The notes beneath the pieces were generated by a model. The model had not been told where the DNA came from, made no database searches, and was given only the letters and a program-made list of their open reading frames with translations. This document shows, one piece after another, positions 8,637 to 17,726 of a stretch of 64,000 nt of DNA; position 1 is the stretch's first letter; each line of letters starts with the position of its first letter. Position numbers and translations under genes: made by a program. The stretch is from Halorussus sp. MSC15.2. GTDB taxonomy: Archaea > Halobacteriota > Halobacteria > Halobacteriales > Haladaptataceae. The stretch spans positions 1,240,001 through 1,304,000 of the forward strand of contig NZ_VSLZ01000001.1 of NCBI RefSeq assembly GCF_010747475.1. The letters run 5' to 3'.

Positions 8637-10004
8637 TCAGTCGGCCGTCGGGTCCGCGACCCGGCCGAGGAACAGCGGTGCGTTCGTGGGCCGGTGGCGA
8701 ATCACGAACAGGAACGGCCGGTCGGCCGCGAACGTCGCCGGGTTCAGGGCCGCCGACGTGAACTCGGCTTCGACACCGGTAGCCGCGGCCGCCTCGGTCC
8801 CCTGCTCGTCCACACCGACGTAGGCCTCGTGGACGACCGACCCCAACTTCAGGTTCGCGTCGGCGTCGCCCTCGGCCATTCCGTCGAGGTTCGCCTCGCG
8901 GGTGAACGCGGTCGTCATCCCCATCGCCTCCAGTCGCTTGCTCAGTTCGAGACTCGACCGGAACTCGAATCTGGGGAGTCGGACCTCCACCTCTCGGCTC
9001 TCTGTCGCGTCGAGCAGTTCCCCGAGGCGGTCGGCGTCGAGGCCGCGCTCGAACTCGCGGAACCCGTCGCGGGGCGGTAGGAGGAGGGTCATGTCCGCGT
9101 CTTCGCCCGCGTAGGGGAGTTCCAGAACCTTCACCCCGTCCACCTCGGCGAACGGGAACCGCTCGCTCTGGTGCATCGTCGGCACTTCGACGTTCGTTCC
9201 GTCGAGCGTCGTGAACTCCTTGGGTTCGGTGCTCCCTTCGTCGAACGTCTCGGCCCAGTTCGCCCGGAAGTAGACCGCGTTGGCGAGGACGAGTCGGGTC
9301 CTGTGGTCGATAGTCCCCTCCGGAAACAGTTCGGGTATCTTCTCGCGGGTGCGCTCGGCGACCCACCCGTTGATGGCCCGCCGCGCTTCGTCCGGGTGCT
9401 CGGCGAAGTCCACCCGACCGAGACCCGCGCCGTAGTGACGCTCCAGCGTCCCGAGGAACGCCTCGCGGAAGGGGAACGCCGCCTGCCCCCAGAGCGCGTT
9501 CGCACCGACGAACCAGAAGGGAGCGCCGTCCTCGCCTTCGGTCTCGGTCGCGTCGTCCGTCGTCTCCGTCTCGGCAGTGGTCGTCTGGGGTGCCGATTCG
9601 TCGGCGTCGCCGAGCGGGAGGTCCGCGCGCAGGGCGGCGACCGACCGGTGGAGGTCCTCGCCGGTCGGGGCGAATCGCAGCGTCTCGGCCACGTTCGTCC
9701 GGGTCTCGCCGCGCGCCCCGGCGTAGGTCATGGCGAGCGCGACGCCGAGGCTGTAGGGCGAGACGAACCGATTCTCGGTCGGCGCGTCGTCGGCGAGGCG
9801 GTCGAGCAGCGCGAGACCGAAGTCGATATTTCCGGCGACGTAGCTCTCGGTCGGTGCGTCCACGCCTTCGGGAACGCTCGTCTCGGGGACGCTCACGGGG
9901 TCCGGGGCGGTCCCCGCCGTCGGGGCGGAGTCCGCCGAGACACACCCGGCGAGACCGGCGGCCCCGATACCAGCGAGCGATGCGAGGAGGTTGCGGCGGT
10001 CCAT
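8637..10004 (-). CDS. Lipoprotein serpin (serine protease inhibitor)
   Basis: A full-length serpin of 455 residues. The N-terminus (MDRRNLLASLAGIGAAGLAGC) has a twin-Arg start and a lipobox with Cys21, so it is exported and lipid-anchored. Serpin hallmarks follow: NRFVSPYSLGVALAMTYAGARGET, LVLANAVYFRANWAETFD, MTLLLPPRDG, and the C-terminal FAADRPFLFVIRH. The reactive-centre loop has an inhibitory-type hinge (EQGTEAAAATG) with small residues, so it should insert into sheet A. Counting from the hinge puts P1 near Thr416-Ser417, small residues that would suit subtilisin- or elastase-like proteases. A Thr/Glu-rich insert (~residues 165-182) is likely a surface loop. The target is unknown. Confidence 0.92.
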   Translation of the reverse strand: MDRRNLLASLAGIGAAGLAGCVSADSAPTAGTAPDPVSVPETSVPEGVDAPTESYVAGNIDFGLALLDRLADDAPTENRFVSPYSLGVALAMTYAGARGETRTNVAETLRFAPTGEDLHRSVAALRADLPLGDADESAPQTTTAETETTDDATETEGEDGAPFWFVGANALWGQAAFPFREAFLGTLERHYGAGLGRVDFAEHPDEARRAINGWVAERTREKIPELFPEGTIDHRTRLVLANAVYFRANWAETFDEGSTEPKEFTTLDGTNVEVPTMHQSERFPFAEVDGVKVLELPYAGEDADMTLLLPPRDGFREFERGLDADRLGELLDATESREVEVRLPRFEFRSSLELSKRLEAMGMTTAFTREANLDGMAEGDADANLKLGSVVHEAYVGVDEQGTEAAAATGVEAEFTSAALNPATFAADRPFLFVIRHRPTNAPLFLGRVADPTAD

Positions 10005-10154
10005 GTACGCCGAGAGGACCGACGGGGTTGAGTATCTTGTCGAGAGTGAAACCGGCGTTTCACCTATCACTCGGAACCGGCACACCATCACGAAGGTGAT
10101 TCTCGACTGGTGCGCGCTCTGTACGGCCGCCGACTTGGCGCTCCGTGCAGTTCG

Positions 10155-11516
10155 TCAGTTCCGCGCGGGGTGGTCGTCGGCCAGTCGCGTCCGGCCTTCC
10201 TCCTCGAAGAGGTTCTCCCGGAGTGTCTCGCCCTCGTAGCCCTCGCGGACGAGATCGCGCTCGCGGAGTTCCGGCACCACCATGTCCACGAAGTCCCGGA
10301 GCGTTCCGGGCCGGACGATTTCCTTGATATTGAACCCGTCCACCCCGACGTCCTCGTACCAGTGCTGGAGTTCGTCGGCCACCTGCTCGGGACTGCCCAC
10401 GATGACGGGCGAGGTGGACCCGAGTCCCGCGAACTCCGCGACCTCCTCGACGGTCCAGTCGCGGTCGGGGTCGTTTTTGGTGAACGCGTTGATGGCTCCC
10501 TGAATCGCGTCGGTCTCGATGTGTTCGACTTTCTGGTCGGGGTCCAGTTCCGAGAAGTCGAGGTCGATGAACCCCGCGAGCAGCGCGAGGGTGGCCTCGG
10601 TGTCCACGTTCTCGGCGTACGTCTCGTACTTCTGGCGGGCTATCTCCTCGGTCTCGCCCACCACGGGCGCGATACCCGGGAAGAACAGCAGGTCGTCGGG
10701 GTCCCGGCCCTTCGCCGCGGCCCGGTCGCGCATGTCCTCGACGTAGTCCCGGACGCCCTCCTCGGTGAGTTGGCTGACGAAGACCGCTTCGGCGTTGTCG
10801 GCGGCGAACTCCCGGCCGCGGTCCGACGACCCCGCCTGATACAGCACGGGCGTCCGCTGGGGCGAGGGTTCCGCGCCGTGGGGACCGGGCACGTCGAAGA
10901 ACTCGCCCTCGAAGTCGATGGCCCGGACCTTCTCGGGGTCGGTGTACACCCCGCTGTCGCGGTCCCGGACCACCGCGTCGTCGTCCCAACTGTCCTCCCA
11001 GAGCGCGTAGCAGACGTCCATGAACTCGTCAGCGCGGTCGTACCGGTCGTCGTGGTCCATCCGCTCGTCGAGTCCGAGGTTCCGGGCGGCGCTCTCCAGA
11101 TACGAGGTGACGATGTTGAACGCCACGCGGCCGTCGGTGAGGTGGTCGAGCGTCGAGAGTTCGCGCGCCAACTGGTAGGGGTGGTTGTACGAGGTGGACT
11201 TGGTGACCGCGAACCCGAGGTTGTCGGTGACCGACGCCATCGCGGGGACGAGGTACGCGGGGTCGTTCGACGGCGTCTGTATCGCGTTCTCGATGGCGGT
11301 CTCCCGGTCGCCGCCGTACACGTCGTAGATGCCCCGCACGTCGGCGAAGAACACGCCGTCGAACCCGCCGCGTTCGGCGGTCCGGGCGACCTCCTGCCAG
11401 TAGCCGGCGTCGGTGTAGCGGTCCGACTGGTCGCCCGGCGTCCGCCAGTTGCCGGTCGTGACGTGTTCGACCGAGTTCATCGTGAAGAGGTTGAGGTGGA
11501 TGTAGTCGCTGCTCAT
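10155..11516 (-). CDS. LLM-class flavin-dependent monooxygenase (NtaA/DszA-like)
   Basis: The 453-residue protein belongs to the bacterial-luciferase-like FMN monooxygenases of the NtaA/SnaA/DszA subgroup. Recognisable features are HLNLFTMNSVEHVTTGNWR at the start, the RTAERGGFDGVFFADV flavin-pocket segment, STLDHLTDGRVAFNIVTSY with the invariant GR..NIVTS, and DERMDHDDRYDRADEFMDV. These enzymes use reduced FMN from a separate reductase to oxidise chelators, sulfonates or aromatic sulfur compounds. The substrate cannot be read from the sequence. It is followed, 100 bp upstream on the same strand, by an EamA transporter, which may move the substrate. Confidence 0.9.
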   Translation of the reverse strand: MSSDYIHLNLFTMNSVEHVTTGNWRTPGDQSDRYTDAGYWQEVARTAERGGFDGVFFADVRGIYDVYGGDRETAIENAIQTPSNDPAYLVPAMASVTDNLGFAVTKSTSYNHPYQLARELSTLDHLTDGRVAFNIVTSYLESAARNLGLDERMDHDDRYDRADEFMDVCYALWEDSWDDDAVVRDRDSGVYTDPEKVRAIDFEGEFFDVPGPHGAEPSPQRTPVLYQAGSSDRGREFAADNAEAVFVSQLTEEGVRDYVEDMRDRAAAKGRDPDDLLFFPGIAPVVGETEEIARQKYETYAENVDTEATLALLAGFIDLDFSELDPDQKVEHIETDAIQGAINAFTKNDPDRDWTVEEVAEFAGLGSTSPVIVGSPEQVADELQHWYEDVGVDGFNIKEIVRPGTLRDFVDMVVPELRERDLVREGYEGETLRENLFEEEGRTRLADDHPARN

Positions 11517-11618
11517 TGGTGAGAACCTGTGTTCCGGCGGGTGAAAAGGCGGGGGTACCGGCGAGACGTGCGGCCGACCTCGGACGACGACGGCGTGTCG
11601 TTGCTTCGGCGGCGTCGG

Positions 11619-12545
11619 TCAGTCGTCGGCCCGCACGACGAACCGCCGCGTGTCGCCCGCGAGGTCGGCGATGGCGCGTCGCTTGAGGACGACGAACCCG
11701 GCGAACACGAGGAGGAATCCGAGGACGGTGAGCGCGGTTATCGACTCCCCGAGGACCGCGACGCCGACGACAGTCGCGACGACCGGCACGAGGTAGGCCA
11801 CCAGCGACGTCTCCAGCGCGCCCCGGACTTCGAGGAGCGTGAAGTAGATGACGAAGGCTATCGCGGTGGCGAAGACGCCGAGGTACGCGACCGCTCCGGC
11901 GGCCGCCGCGGTCCGCGGGAGCGCGAACGGTTCGCCGAGACCCGCGCTGACGGCGTGCAGGACCAGCGCGCCCACGAACATCGACCAGCCAGTGAGCGCG
12001 GTCCGTTCGAGCGTCGGCCGGGCGCGCTGTATCAGGACGCCCCCGAGCGCGACGCCCGCGACCTGAAGCAGGATGAGGAGTCTTCCGACGACGTCGTCGC
12101 CGAGCAGGTTCGCGGGGTCTGGCCGGACGATGAGTCCGACGCCGACGAGTCCCAGTACGATGCCCACCGCGCCGCGGGCCGAGACGCGTTCCTCCGGCAG
12201 CAACGCGAGCGCCCACAGCGAGGTCGCAATCGGAACGAGGCTCTGCATGATGGCCGCCACCCCGCTGGGGACGGTCTGCTGACCGACGAAGAGGAAGGCG
12301 TTCGCGGCCACCAGAAACAGTCCGCCGGCGAGGACGGCGCTCGCGCTGGCGCGGTCGGTCGGCCACGGCGCGGTGTCGCGGACGAACGCGTAGCCCAGCA
12401 GGAGCACGGCGGCCACGTCGTACCGGAAGGCGGCGAACAGCACGGGTTCCAGCGATTCGAGACCGACGGAAATCGCCATGAACGAGAACCCCCACAGCAC
12501 GGCGAGCGCGGCGAACAGTCCGACGGTAGCGGTGCGGTCGTTCAC
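11619..12545 (-). CDS. EamA/DMT-superfamily transporter
   Basis: The 308-residue protein is a ten-helix drug/metabolite transporter built from two EamA repeats (roughly residues 8-140 and 150-285). Hydrophobic segments such as ATVGLFAALAVLWGFSFMAISVGLE and GAVAYLGVFATAIAFVIYFTLLEV are typical, the latter ending each repeat. It probably exports an amino acid or metabolite, or imports one; direction and substrate are unknown. It starts with GTG at 12545. Its start is only 7 bp from the end of the ATP-grasp gene upstream, so the two probably share a transcript. Confidence 0.9.
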   Translation of the reverse strand: MNDRTATVGLFAALAVLWGFSFMAISVGLESLEPVLFAAFRYDVAAVLLLGYAFVRDTAPWPTDRASASAVLAGGLFLVAANAFLFVGQQTVPSGVAAIMQSLVPIATSLWALALLPEERVSARGAVGIVLGLVGVGLIVRPDPANLLGDDVVGRLLILLQVAGVALGGVLIQRARPTLERTALTGWSMFVGALVLHAVSAGLGEPFALPRTAAAAGAVAYLGVFATAIAFVIYFTLLEVRGALETSLVAYLVPVVATVVGVAVLGESITALTVLGFLLVFAGFVVLKRRAIADLAGDTRRFVVRADD

Positions 12546-12552
12546 GTCGGTC

Positions 12553-13836
12553 TCAGCAGGAGCAGTAGTACTCTTGGGTGCCGAACTCCGTCGTGAGAAG
12601 CTGGTACGCCGGGGCCGGGTCGGAGGGCCGGTAGACGCCGGTCGTCAGGTCGTCGCTCGCCTCGAAGTCGCCCGACATGAGCGAGAGCCACTCCCCGCGT
12701 CCCAGCACGTCCGCGAAGCCGTCGGTGCCCAGCGCCTTGAGGTAGTCGGCGAGGTAGACCCAGCGCGCGTCCCGGACCTCGTCGGCGTCGTACTCCTCGC
12801 CGACCGTCTCGGCGTAGGCCGCCAGCGGGAGGTTCGCACCCGCCTGCACCGGCAGGGAAATCCACTTCCACGGACGGGTGTTCACGTCGATGAGGACGTA
12901 CTCCTCGCGGTCGCCGTCGTAGAGGAACTCGGCCTCGCTGATGCCGTAGTAGCCCGTCTCGTCGAGGACCGCCAGCGCGTTCTCCTCGACCTGCGGCGCG
13001 TCTGCCCGCTGGACCACGCAGGAGGTGCCGTAGCCCAGCGGGTAGCGGACGCGAGCGTTGCCGACGAAGGTGACGGCCTCGCCCTCGCGGGGGACGTAGG
13101 AGGCCAGCGAGCAGTCCTCGCCCTGCACGGCCGGGACCTTCTCTTGGGCCATCACGCGGATGCCCTCCGCGGCGGCGTTCGCCACCACGTCCTCCAGTTC
13201 CGCCTCGTCGGCGACCTCGATGACGTTCGTGCCGACCGCCTCGGAGAACTTGCGCTTGAGCGCGGGCTTGACGACGAGCGGGAAGCCCAGTCGCTCGGCG
13301 GTCTCGGCGGCGGGGACGCTCTCGCGGTCGTTCCCGGCCGGGCCGGTCTCGCCGCCGGTCTCCGCGGGGTCGGTCTCGGCGATGCGGTAGGTCTCGGGGT
13401 AGGGAACGTCGAGTCGCTCGGCCACGTCGTACAGCGACTCCTTGTCCAGCACGCGGTCGATGGTCGCGCGCTCGGCGAAGGGCAGTCGGACGCCCTCGGG
13501 TTCGGTCCGGGAGAAGGCGTGGACCCACTCGTCCATGCATCCGAACGCGACCGGTTCGTGGTCGAGTTCGGCCGCGAGCGCTTCCACGTCCTCGCGGAAG
13601 CCCTCCTCGTCGTCGAGGGGGTACGTGACCCGTCCCGCGAAGTCCACGGCGTCGGAGTAGGGCGCGACCCCCTTCTCGTTGCGGTCGATGGCGACGACGG
13701 GCACGTCGCGGGCCTTCAGCGCGCGGGCGACGCTCAGGCCGGTGACGTGGGCGTTGCAGACGATAGCTGGCGGGCGGTCGAAGTCGGCGTCCGCGAGCGC
13801 GTCGCGGAGGCCCTCGAACGAGCGAAAGGTAGCCAT
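12553..13836 (-). CDS. ATP-grasp carboxylate-amine ligase
   Basis: The 427-residue protein begins with a pre-ATP-grasp Rossmann-like domain (IVCNAHVTGLSVARALKARD). The ATP-grasp core follows: RVLDKESLYDVAERLDVPYPET, LGFPLVVKPALKRKFSE (ATP-binding Lys), MAQEKVPAVQGEDCSL and the metal-binding EYVLIDVNTRPWKW. It should join a carboxylate to an amine through an acyl-phosphate, as in D-aspartate-ligase-like or CarB-like enzymes. The product is unknown. The start at ATG 13836 gives the natural N-terminus; upstream in-frame ATGs would add about 80 residues of low-complexity sequence. It is probably cotranscribed with the downstream EamA transporter, which could export its product. Confidence 0.88.
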   Translation of the reverse strand: MATFRSFEGLRDALADADFDRPPAIVCNAHVTGLSVARALKARDVPVVAIDRNEKGVAPYSDAVDFAGRVTYPLDDEEGFREDVEALAAELDHEPVAFGCMDEWVHAFSRTEPEGVRLPFAERATIDRVLDKESLYDVAERLDVPYPETYRIAETDPAETGGETGPAGNDRESVPAAETAERLGFPLVVKPALKRKFSEAVGTNVIEVADEAELEDVVANAAAEGIRVMAQEKVPAVQGEDCSLASYVPREGEAVTFVGNARVRYPLGYGTSCVVQRADAPQVEENALAVLDETGYYGISEAEFLYDGDREEYVLIDVNTRPWKWISLPVQAGANLPLAAYAETVGEEYDADEVRDARWVYLADYLKALGTDGFADVLGRGEWLSLMSGDFEASDDLTTGVYRPSDPAPAYQLLTTEFGTQEYYCSC

Positions 13837-13960
13837 ACCGGAGGTTCTCGCCGCGGGCGTTAAAAGCCGTCCGAGTCGGCAAAGTCGTCCGGGGTCTGGG
13901 ATGGTACGACGGTTCGGCGTCGCGTCGATGTGCGGAGAGACTACCGACTCCGACGGCCGA

Positions 13961-13968
13961 CATTTATG
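13961..13968 (+). promoter_or_regulatory. TATA box of the CPBP protease gene
   Basis: CATTTATG lies 27-34 bases ahead of ATG 13995, the expected spacing for a leaderless haloarchaeal transcript. There is no other start candidate nearby. Confidence 0.6.
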
Positions 13969-13994
13969 TCGGTATAGCGAGACGTACCGGTCAG

Positions 13995-14774
13995 ATGGTA
14001 CCCGATACGCCCGGTTCGGGCGTCGCTGGACTCCTCTCAGCTCCCCGCGACCGACTCGAACGAACGGCGGCCGCGTTTTCGGCACTCGAATCCCGGTGGC
14101 TGCTCGCGGCGATAGCGCCGGTGGTCCTGACGGCGGTGGTAATCACTGCCGGGTACGTCGCGTCCGGCGGCGAGGACCCCGGGTTTCCGCCGCAGTTCGC
14201 CACCTTCGTCTACGGTGTGAGCAACGTCGTCGTAATCGGTCTCCTCTACGCTCGGTTCCCGGAGGGGGTGTGGCGTGCGAGCGCGCTCTTTCGGAGACCC
14301 TCGAAGCGCGAACTCGCCGCCGGCGTCCTCGCCACGGCGGCGGGTGTCGCGGTCGGGTGGCCGCTCACGACGCTCCTCGCGGACGCCGCCGGAATCGCCC
14401 GATACACCGTGCCGTCGGTCGTCGTGCCGTTCGGGTTCTCGCCGGTCGGCATCCTCGCGCTGTTCTTCGGGTCGGTCGTCGTCGCGCCGGTGGCAGAGGA
14501 GATTCTGTTCCGCGGACTGTTCGTCGGCGTCGTCCTCGACAGGGGATACAGCCCGTACGCGGCCGCGGCGAGTTCGCTCTTGGTATTCGCCGCGCTCCAC
14601 TCGTTCACCGCCGGGGCCGCCGGCGTCGTGAACGCGCTCCTGCTCGGAGCGCTGCTCACGTGGCTCAGATTCCGATTCGACAACCTCGTGGGCGCGTGGC
14701 TGGTACACGCGCTCAACAATTTACTGGAGTTCCTCGTGGCGATATCCGTGGTTCCGTCGCTGTACGCGCTCTAA
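13995..14774 (+). CDS. CPBP-family intramembrane metalloprotease
   Basis: The 259-residue integral membrane protein has the CAAX-protease/bacteriocin-processing (Abi, CPBP) core. Motif 1 is VAPVAEEILFRGLFVG (the catalytic EExxxR), motif 2 is SLLVFAALHSFTAG (conserved His), and motif 3 is VGAWLVHALNNLLEF (HxxxN). About seven hydrophobic segments span residues ~35 to 255. In eukaryotes related enzymes trim prenylated proteins; in prokaryotes most substrates are unknown. It is monocistronic, with a TATA box at the right distance. A role in protein maturation at the membrane is inferred from family only. Confidence 0.92.
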   Translation: MVPDTPGSGVAGLLSAPRDRLERTAAAFSALESRWLLAAIAPVVLTAVVITAGYVASGGEDPGFPPQFATFVYGVSNVVVIGLLYARFPEGVWRASALFRRPSKRELAAGVLATAAGVAVGWPLTTLLADAAGIARYTVPSVVVPFGFSPVGILALFFGSVVVAPVAEEILFRGLFVGVVLDRGYSPYAAAASSLLVFAALHSFTAGAAGVVNALLLGALLTWLRFRFDNLVGAWLVHALNNLLEFLVAISVVPSLYAL

Positions 14775-14806
14775 ATCACGGCCCGTGGTTCGGGGTAGAA
14801 CCGCTC

Positions 14807-16240
14807 TCACACCGGAATTCGGTCCACGACGGTTTCCTCGTCCACGACCAGATTGTACGCGTCCTCGTCGTCGTTCCACAGCACCAGCACCTGCTCGAAC
14901 GCGAGCAGGTCGCCGTAGTCCGCGGACGCGAGGTCGGCGTTCAGCGAGGTCTCGCGCGTCAACACCGCGAAGTGGTCCTCGGACTCGCTCCCGTCGCTGA
15001 CCTTGAACAGTGGGTTCCGGTCGCCCTCCGCCAGCGAGTGGCTGAGTTTCACCGCCACGAGGTCGATGCGCTCGGTGACGTGGCGCTCCATCTGGGCCAT
15101 CTTCGCCACGTCGTCGGTGGAGGCCGTGAACTCCGCCTTCCGCCGACCGTCGGGACGCAGAATCGAGTAGGAGAACTGCACGTCCGCGTTGACGAACTCG
15201 CCGGATGCGCCCCCGTCCTCGTCGAGTTTGCGCTGGAACGCCGGCACGTCGAGGTCGGGTTTCACGTCGAACGACCACCCGCGGTCGGTCGGTCGCTCGT
15301 CCGGCCAGAGGCGGAGCGTCGGCGAGAAGATGGCGGCCGCTCCGGCGTCGTCGGCCACGGCGCGTTCGACTTGCCGGAGTCCGATGCTGGTCTCGCGGTC
15401 GGCGGGTTCGATTGCGAGGACCGCGCCGTCGTCGGCGAGAGAGTCGAGATAGCGCCGGACGACCGCTTGGGGGTCGTCGAGTTCGTTCAGGACGTTGGCG
15501 AACAGTATCAGGTCGTACTCCGGGTCGTCTCCGGCGTCGGTCCGGCCTTCGGGGTCGAACTCCTCGGCGGTCTCCCGGTGGAGTTGCGGGTGGAAGTTCC
15601 GCCCCGTCTCGGCGACGAGTCGGTCGAACACGTCCGCGGCGGCGTCGCTCGGTTCGACCGCGTCGTACTCCACCAGCGCGTCCTCGGGCAGGTAGTCGGC
15701 GACGCCGAGCGCCGGGCCGCCGACGCCCGCGCCCACGTCGAGAATCCGGAGGTGGCGACCGACCAGTCCCGCTTCGGCGAGTTCGTGGAGAACGTACTGG
15801 ACCACCGCGTAGTTGTCCGGCAGGTGGTATATCGCGTAGCCGAGCGCGGCCGTCTCGTCGTACTCCACCGGGTTGTTCCGGAAGTAGTCTTCCTTGAGTC
15901 GCCGAATCGCGTCGCGGAGTCGGTCGCCCGACTCGCCGGTCTGCCAGTCGGGACCGAACCGCTCGACCAGCAGGTTCTCCAGCGCTCGCCCGTACTCCGG
16001 CGGGAACGCTTCGACGCCCCGGAACGTCGGGGCGACCGACCCCGCTTCCACCGGGACGAACGTGGCGTCGTCGCGCTCCACGAGACCGAGCGACGGGGCC
16101 TCCTCCCGGAGGGTCTGGCGGACGACGCCGGGATGCGGTTGACTGTCGATGTACTCGGCGATTTCGTCGGGGTCTATCGGTCGAACGTTCCGCAGGTACT
16201 TCGCGTTCTCTCGGACCTTCTGGCGTAACTCGTCGTTCAT
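14807..16240 (-). CDS. Rsm22-like small-ribosomal-subunit methyltransferase
   Basis: The 477-residue protein has an N-terminal helical part (NDELRQKVRENAKYLRNVRPIDPDEIAEYI), a Rossmann SAM-binding methyltransferase core (RHLRILDVGAGVGGPALGVADYL; YDLILFANVLNELDDPQAVV; LADDGAVLAIEPADRE), and a C-terminal beta domain. This matches Rsm22-type proteins associated with the small ribosomal subunit, presumed RNA methyltransferases. The C-terminal Cys cluster known from some members is not evident. The true start is ATG 16240, because the frame stays open upstream through the next gene only by chance. It overlaps prephenate dehydrogenase by four bases, indicating translational coupling. Confidence 0.82.
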   Translation of the reverse strand: MNDELRQKVRENAKYLRNVRPIDPDEIAEYIDSQPHPGVVRQTLREEAPSLGLVERDDATFVPVEAGSVAPTFRGVEAFPPEYGRALENLLVERFGPDWQTGESGDRLRDAIRRLKEDYFRNNPVEYDETAALGYAIYHLPDNYAVVQYVLHELAEAGLVGRHLRILDVGAGVGGPALGVADYLPEDALVEYDAVEPSDAAADVFDRLVAETGRNFHPQLHRETAEEFDPEGRTDAGDDPEYDLILFANVLNELDDPQAVVRRYLDSLADDGAVLAIEPADRETSIGLRQVERAVADDAGAAAIFSPTLRLWPDERPTDRGWSFDVKPDLDVPAFQRKLDEDGGASGEFVNADVQFSYSILRPDGRRKAEFTASTDDVAKMAQMERHVTERIDLVAVKLSHSLAEGDRNPLFKVSDGSESEDHFAVLTRETSLNADLASADYGDLLAFEQVLVLWNDDEDAYNLVVDEETVVDRIPV

Positions 16241-17010
16241 GATTCGTCTTCGGTCTCCGGGTTCGCGGTCGTTGCGCTCGCCTCCCGGTACAGGCGGGCG
16301 AACTCCTCGGCGTCGGCGTCGGCGAGGCGGGAAGCGGCGTCCGCGACGCGGTCGGCCCCGTCGAACGTCGCCTGAATCTCGGCGTACACCGACGGCGCGT
16401 TGCCCGTAACTTGGTCGGCGACGGCCGAGAGGTCCTCGAAAATCGGCGTCGTGAGTCCCTCGGGCACGTCGTCGGCCGCGAGCGCGAACGCGAGGACCGC
16501 GGCGTGCGCGCCCGCCTGTACGGTCTCCATCGCCTCGTCGTGGTCCGCGGGGGTGGTCTCGACCAGTCGGTTCCCCGCCGCTTCGAGCGCGTCGAGCAGT
16601 CGGTCGGTGACCGGACCGGACTCGTCGGCGACCACCGCGACGTTCCCCGGCGCGTTGGCGGCCGCGAACAGGGGGTGGAGACTCGCGCGTTCGCGGTCGG
16701 GTGCGGCCGCGGCCATCGCGGCCACGGGGTCGGCCATCTGGCCCGTCACGTCCACGAGCGCACGCTCGGCGTTCGACGCGTGGGTCTCGATGGCCTCGCT
16801 CGCGGCGGAGATGGGCACCGCGACGCAGACCGCGTCGAACCGCTCGTCGGTCGAGGTCGGGACGGCGCGGCCGCCGACCGCCTCTGCGCCCGCCTCGGCG
16901 ACGTCGGGGTCGGCGTCGGCGAACGCCACGTCGGCGTCGCCGAGTTGGCTCGCCGCTACCTCGCCGAACCATCGACCCATCTCGCCCGCACCCACGACGA
17001 GTAGCTTCAT
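16237..17010 (-). CDS. tyrA: Prephenate dehydrogenase
   Basis: Oxidatively decarboxylates prephenate to 4-hydroxyphenylpyruvate using NAD(P), the tyrosine branch. The 257-residue protein starts with the Rossmann dinucleotide motif LLVVGAGEMGRWFGEV, followed by the acidic ADADPD strand end, AVCVAVPISAA, LVDVTGQM and the catalytic-region segment ASLHPLFA. It lacks a fused chorismate mutase, which agrees with the free-standing mutase at 1047-1352. The short length is usual for haloarchaeal TyrA. ATGA overlap with the downstream Rsm22-like gene suggests the two are cotranscribed, an unexpected pairing of amino-acid synthesis and ribosome assembly. Confidence 0.88.
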   Translation of the reverse strand: MKLLVVGAGEMGRWFGEVAASQLGDADVAFADADPDVAEAGAEAVGGRAVPTSTDERFDAVCVAVPISAASEAIETHASNAERALVDVTGQMADPVAAMAAAAPDRERASLHPLFAAANAPGNVAVVADESGPVTDRLLDALEAAGNRLVETTPADHDEAMETVQAGAHAAVLAFALAADDVPEGLTTPIFEDLSAVADQVTGNAPSVYAEIQATFDGADRVADAASRLADADAEEFARLYREASATTANPETEDES

Positions 17011-17066
17011 CGAGAGGGAATAGCCGGTCGGGTCTCAAAAGGGGTTCGCTCCGGTCGGCGTCCCGG

Positions 17067-17462
17067 CTACCCCGTCTCCTCGGCTTCCTCGGCCTCCTCG
17101 TCGAGCGAGACGAACCGACCTTGGTAGACGTTGTACGCCCCGAGGACGAGCACGAGTCCGCCGGTAATCGCGTCGCTCCAGAACAGGAGGTCGGCGGTGG
17201 CTCCGAGGCTGGCGAAGTTCACCGCCGCGACGACCTGCCACGCGCCGACGAGCGCGGTGACGAACGACGCCACGACGCTCACCGACGCGTACTCGCCCGA
17301 CGCCGCGAAGTTGTAGGTCGCCAGCACTATCACCGCACCGCCGACGAGAACGTCGTTCCAGAAGTGCGCCGGTTCGGTCTCGAACGCGACCAGCACCGAG
17401 ACGACGAGCCACGCGCCGAGGAGCGCGTTCGCTCCCGCGACGTACTTGCCGGTCTTGCTCAC
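17067..17462 (-). CDS. SPW-repeat membrane protein
   Basis: The 131-residue protein contains two copies of a helix-pair unit with an N/S-D motif: ANALLGAWLVVSVLV..HFWNDVLVGGAVIVLATYN and ALVGAWQVVAAVN..LFWSDAITGGLVLVLGAYN. This internal duplication is the SPW-repeat architecture, giving four membrane helices and a short acidic tail. Function is unknown. I choose GTG 17462 because no ATG is available near the start of the first repeat. It follows tyrA by 57 bp upstream on the same strand, so read-through from this gene into tyrA is possible. Confidence 0.82.
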   Translation of the reverse strand: MSKTGKYVAGANALLGAWLVVSVLVAFETEPAHFWNDVLVGGAVIVLATYNFAASGEYASVSVVASFVTALVGAWQVVAAVNFASLGATADLLFWSDAITGGLVLVLGAYNVYQGRFVSLDEEAEEAEETG

Positions 17463-17726
17463 GCCGGACGTAGGCCGACCCCGCGGAAAAACGAGTTGGC
17501 CGAAAGCGCATCGGTCGATACGAACCGTCGGACGGACACCGACCACCGATACGGACGAACGGAGGAGTCCCGAACTCGCGGGGTCCGGCGCGTTAGCCGG
17601 ACGCTGGCATCCCCCGTTGGTACGGGTTCGACTCCACCAGCGTTCGGGCACGACTCGGAAGTACCGGTGCCGAGGACGGCGGAAACATTCGCCATCGTTA
17701 CTTACGTGGAGCATAAATACGCTACC

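Noticed and set aside
14807-17038. A single fused Rsm22/TyrA protein
   Set aside because: TyrA is in a different frame with its own start and stop; the long frame through it is chance openness in GC-rich DNA.
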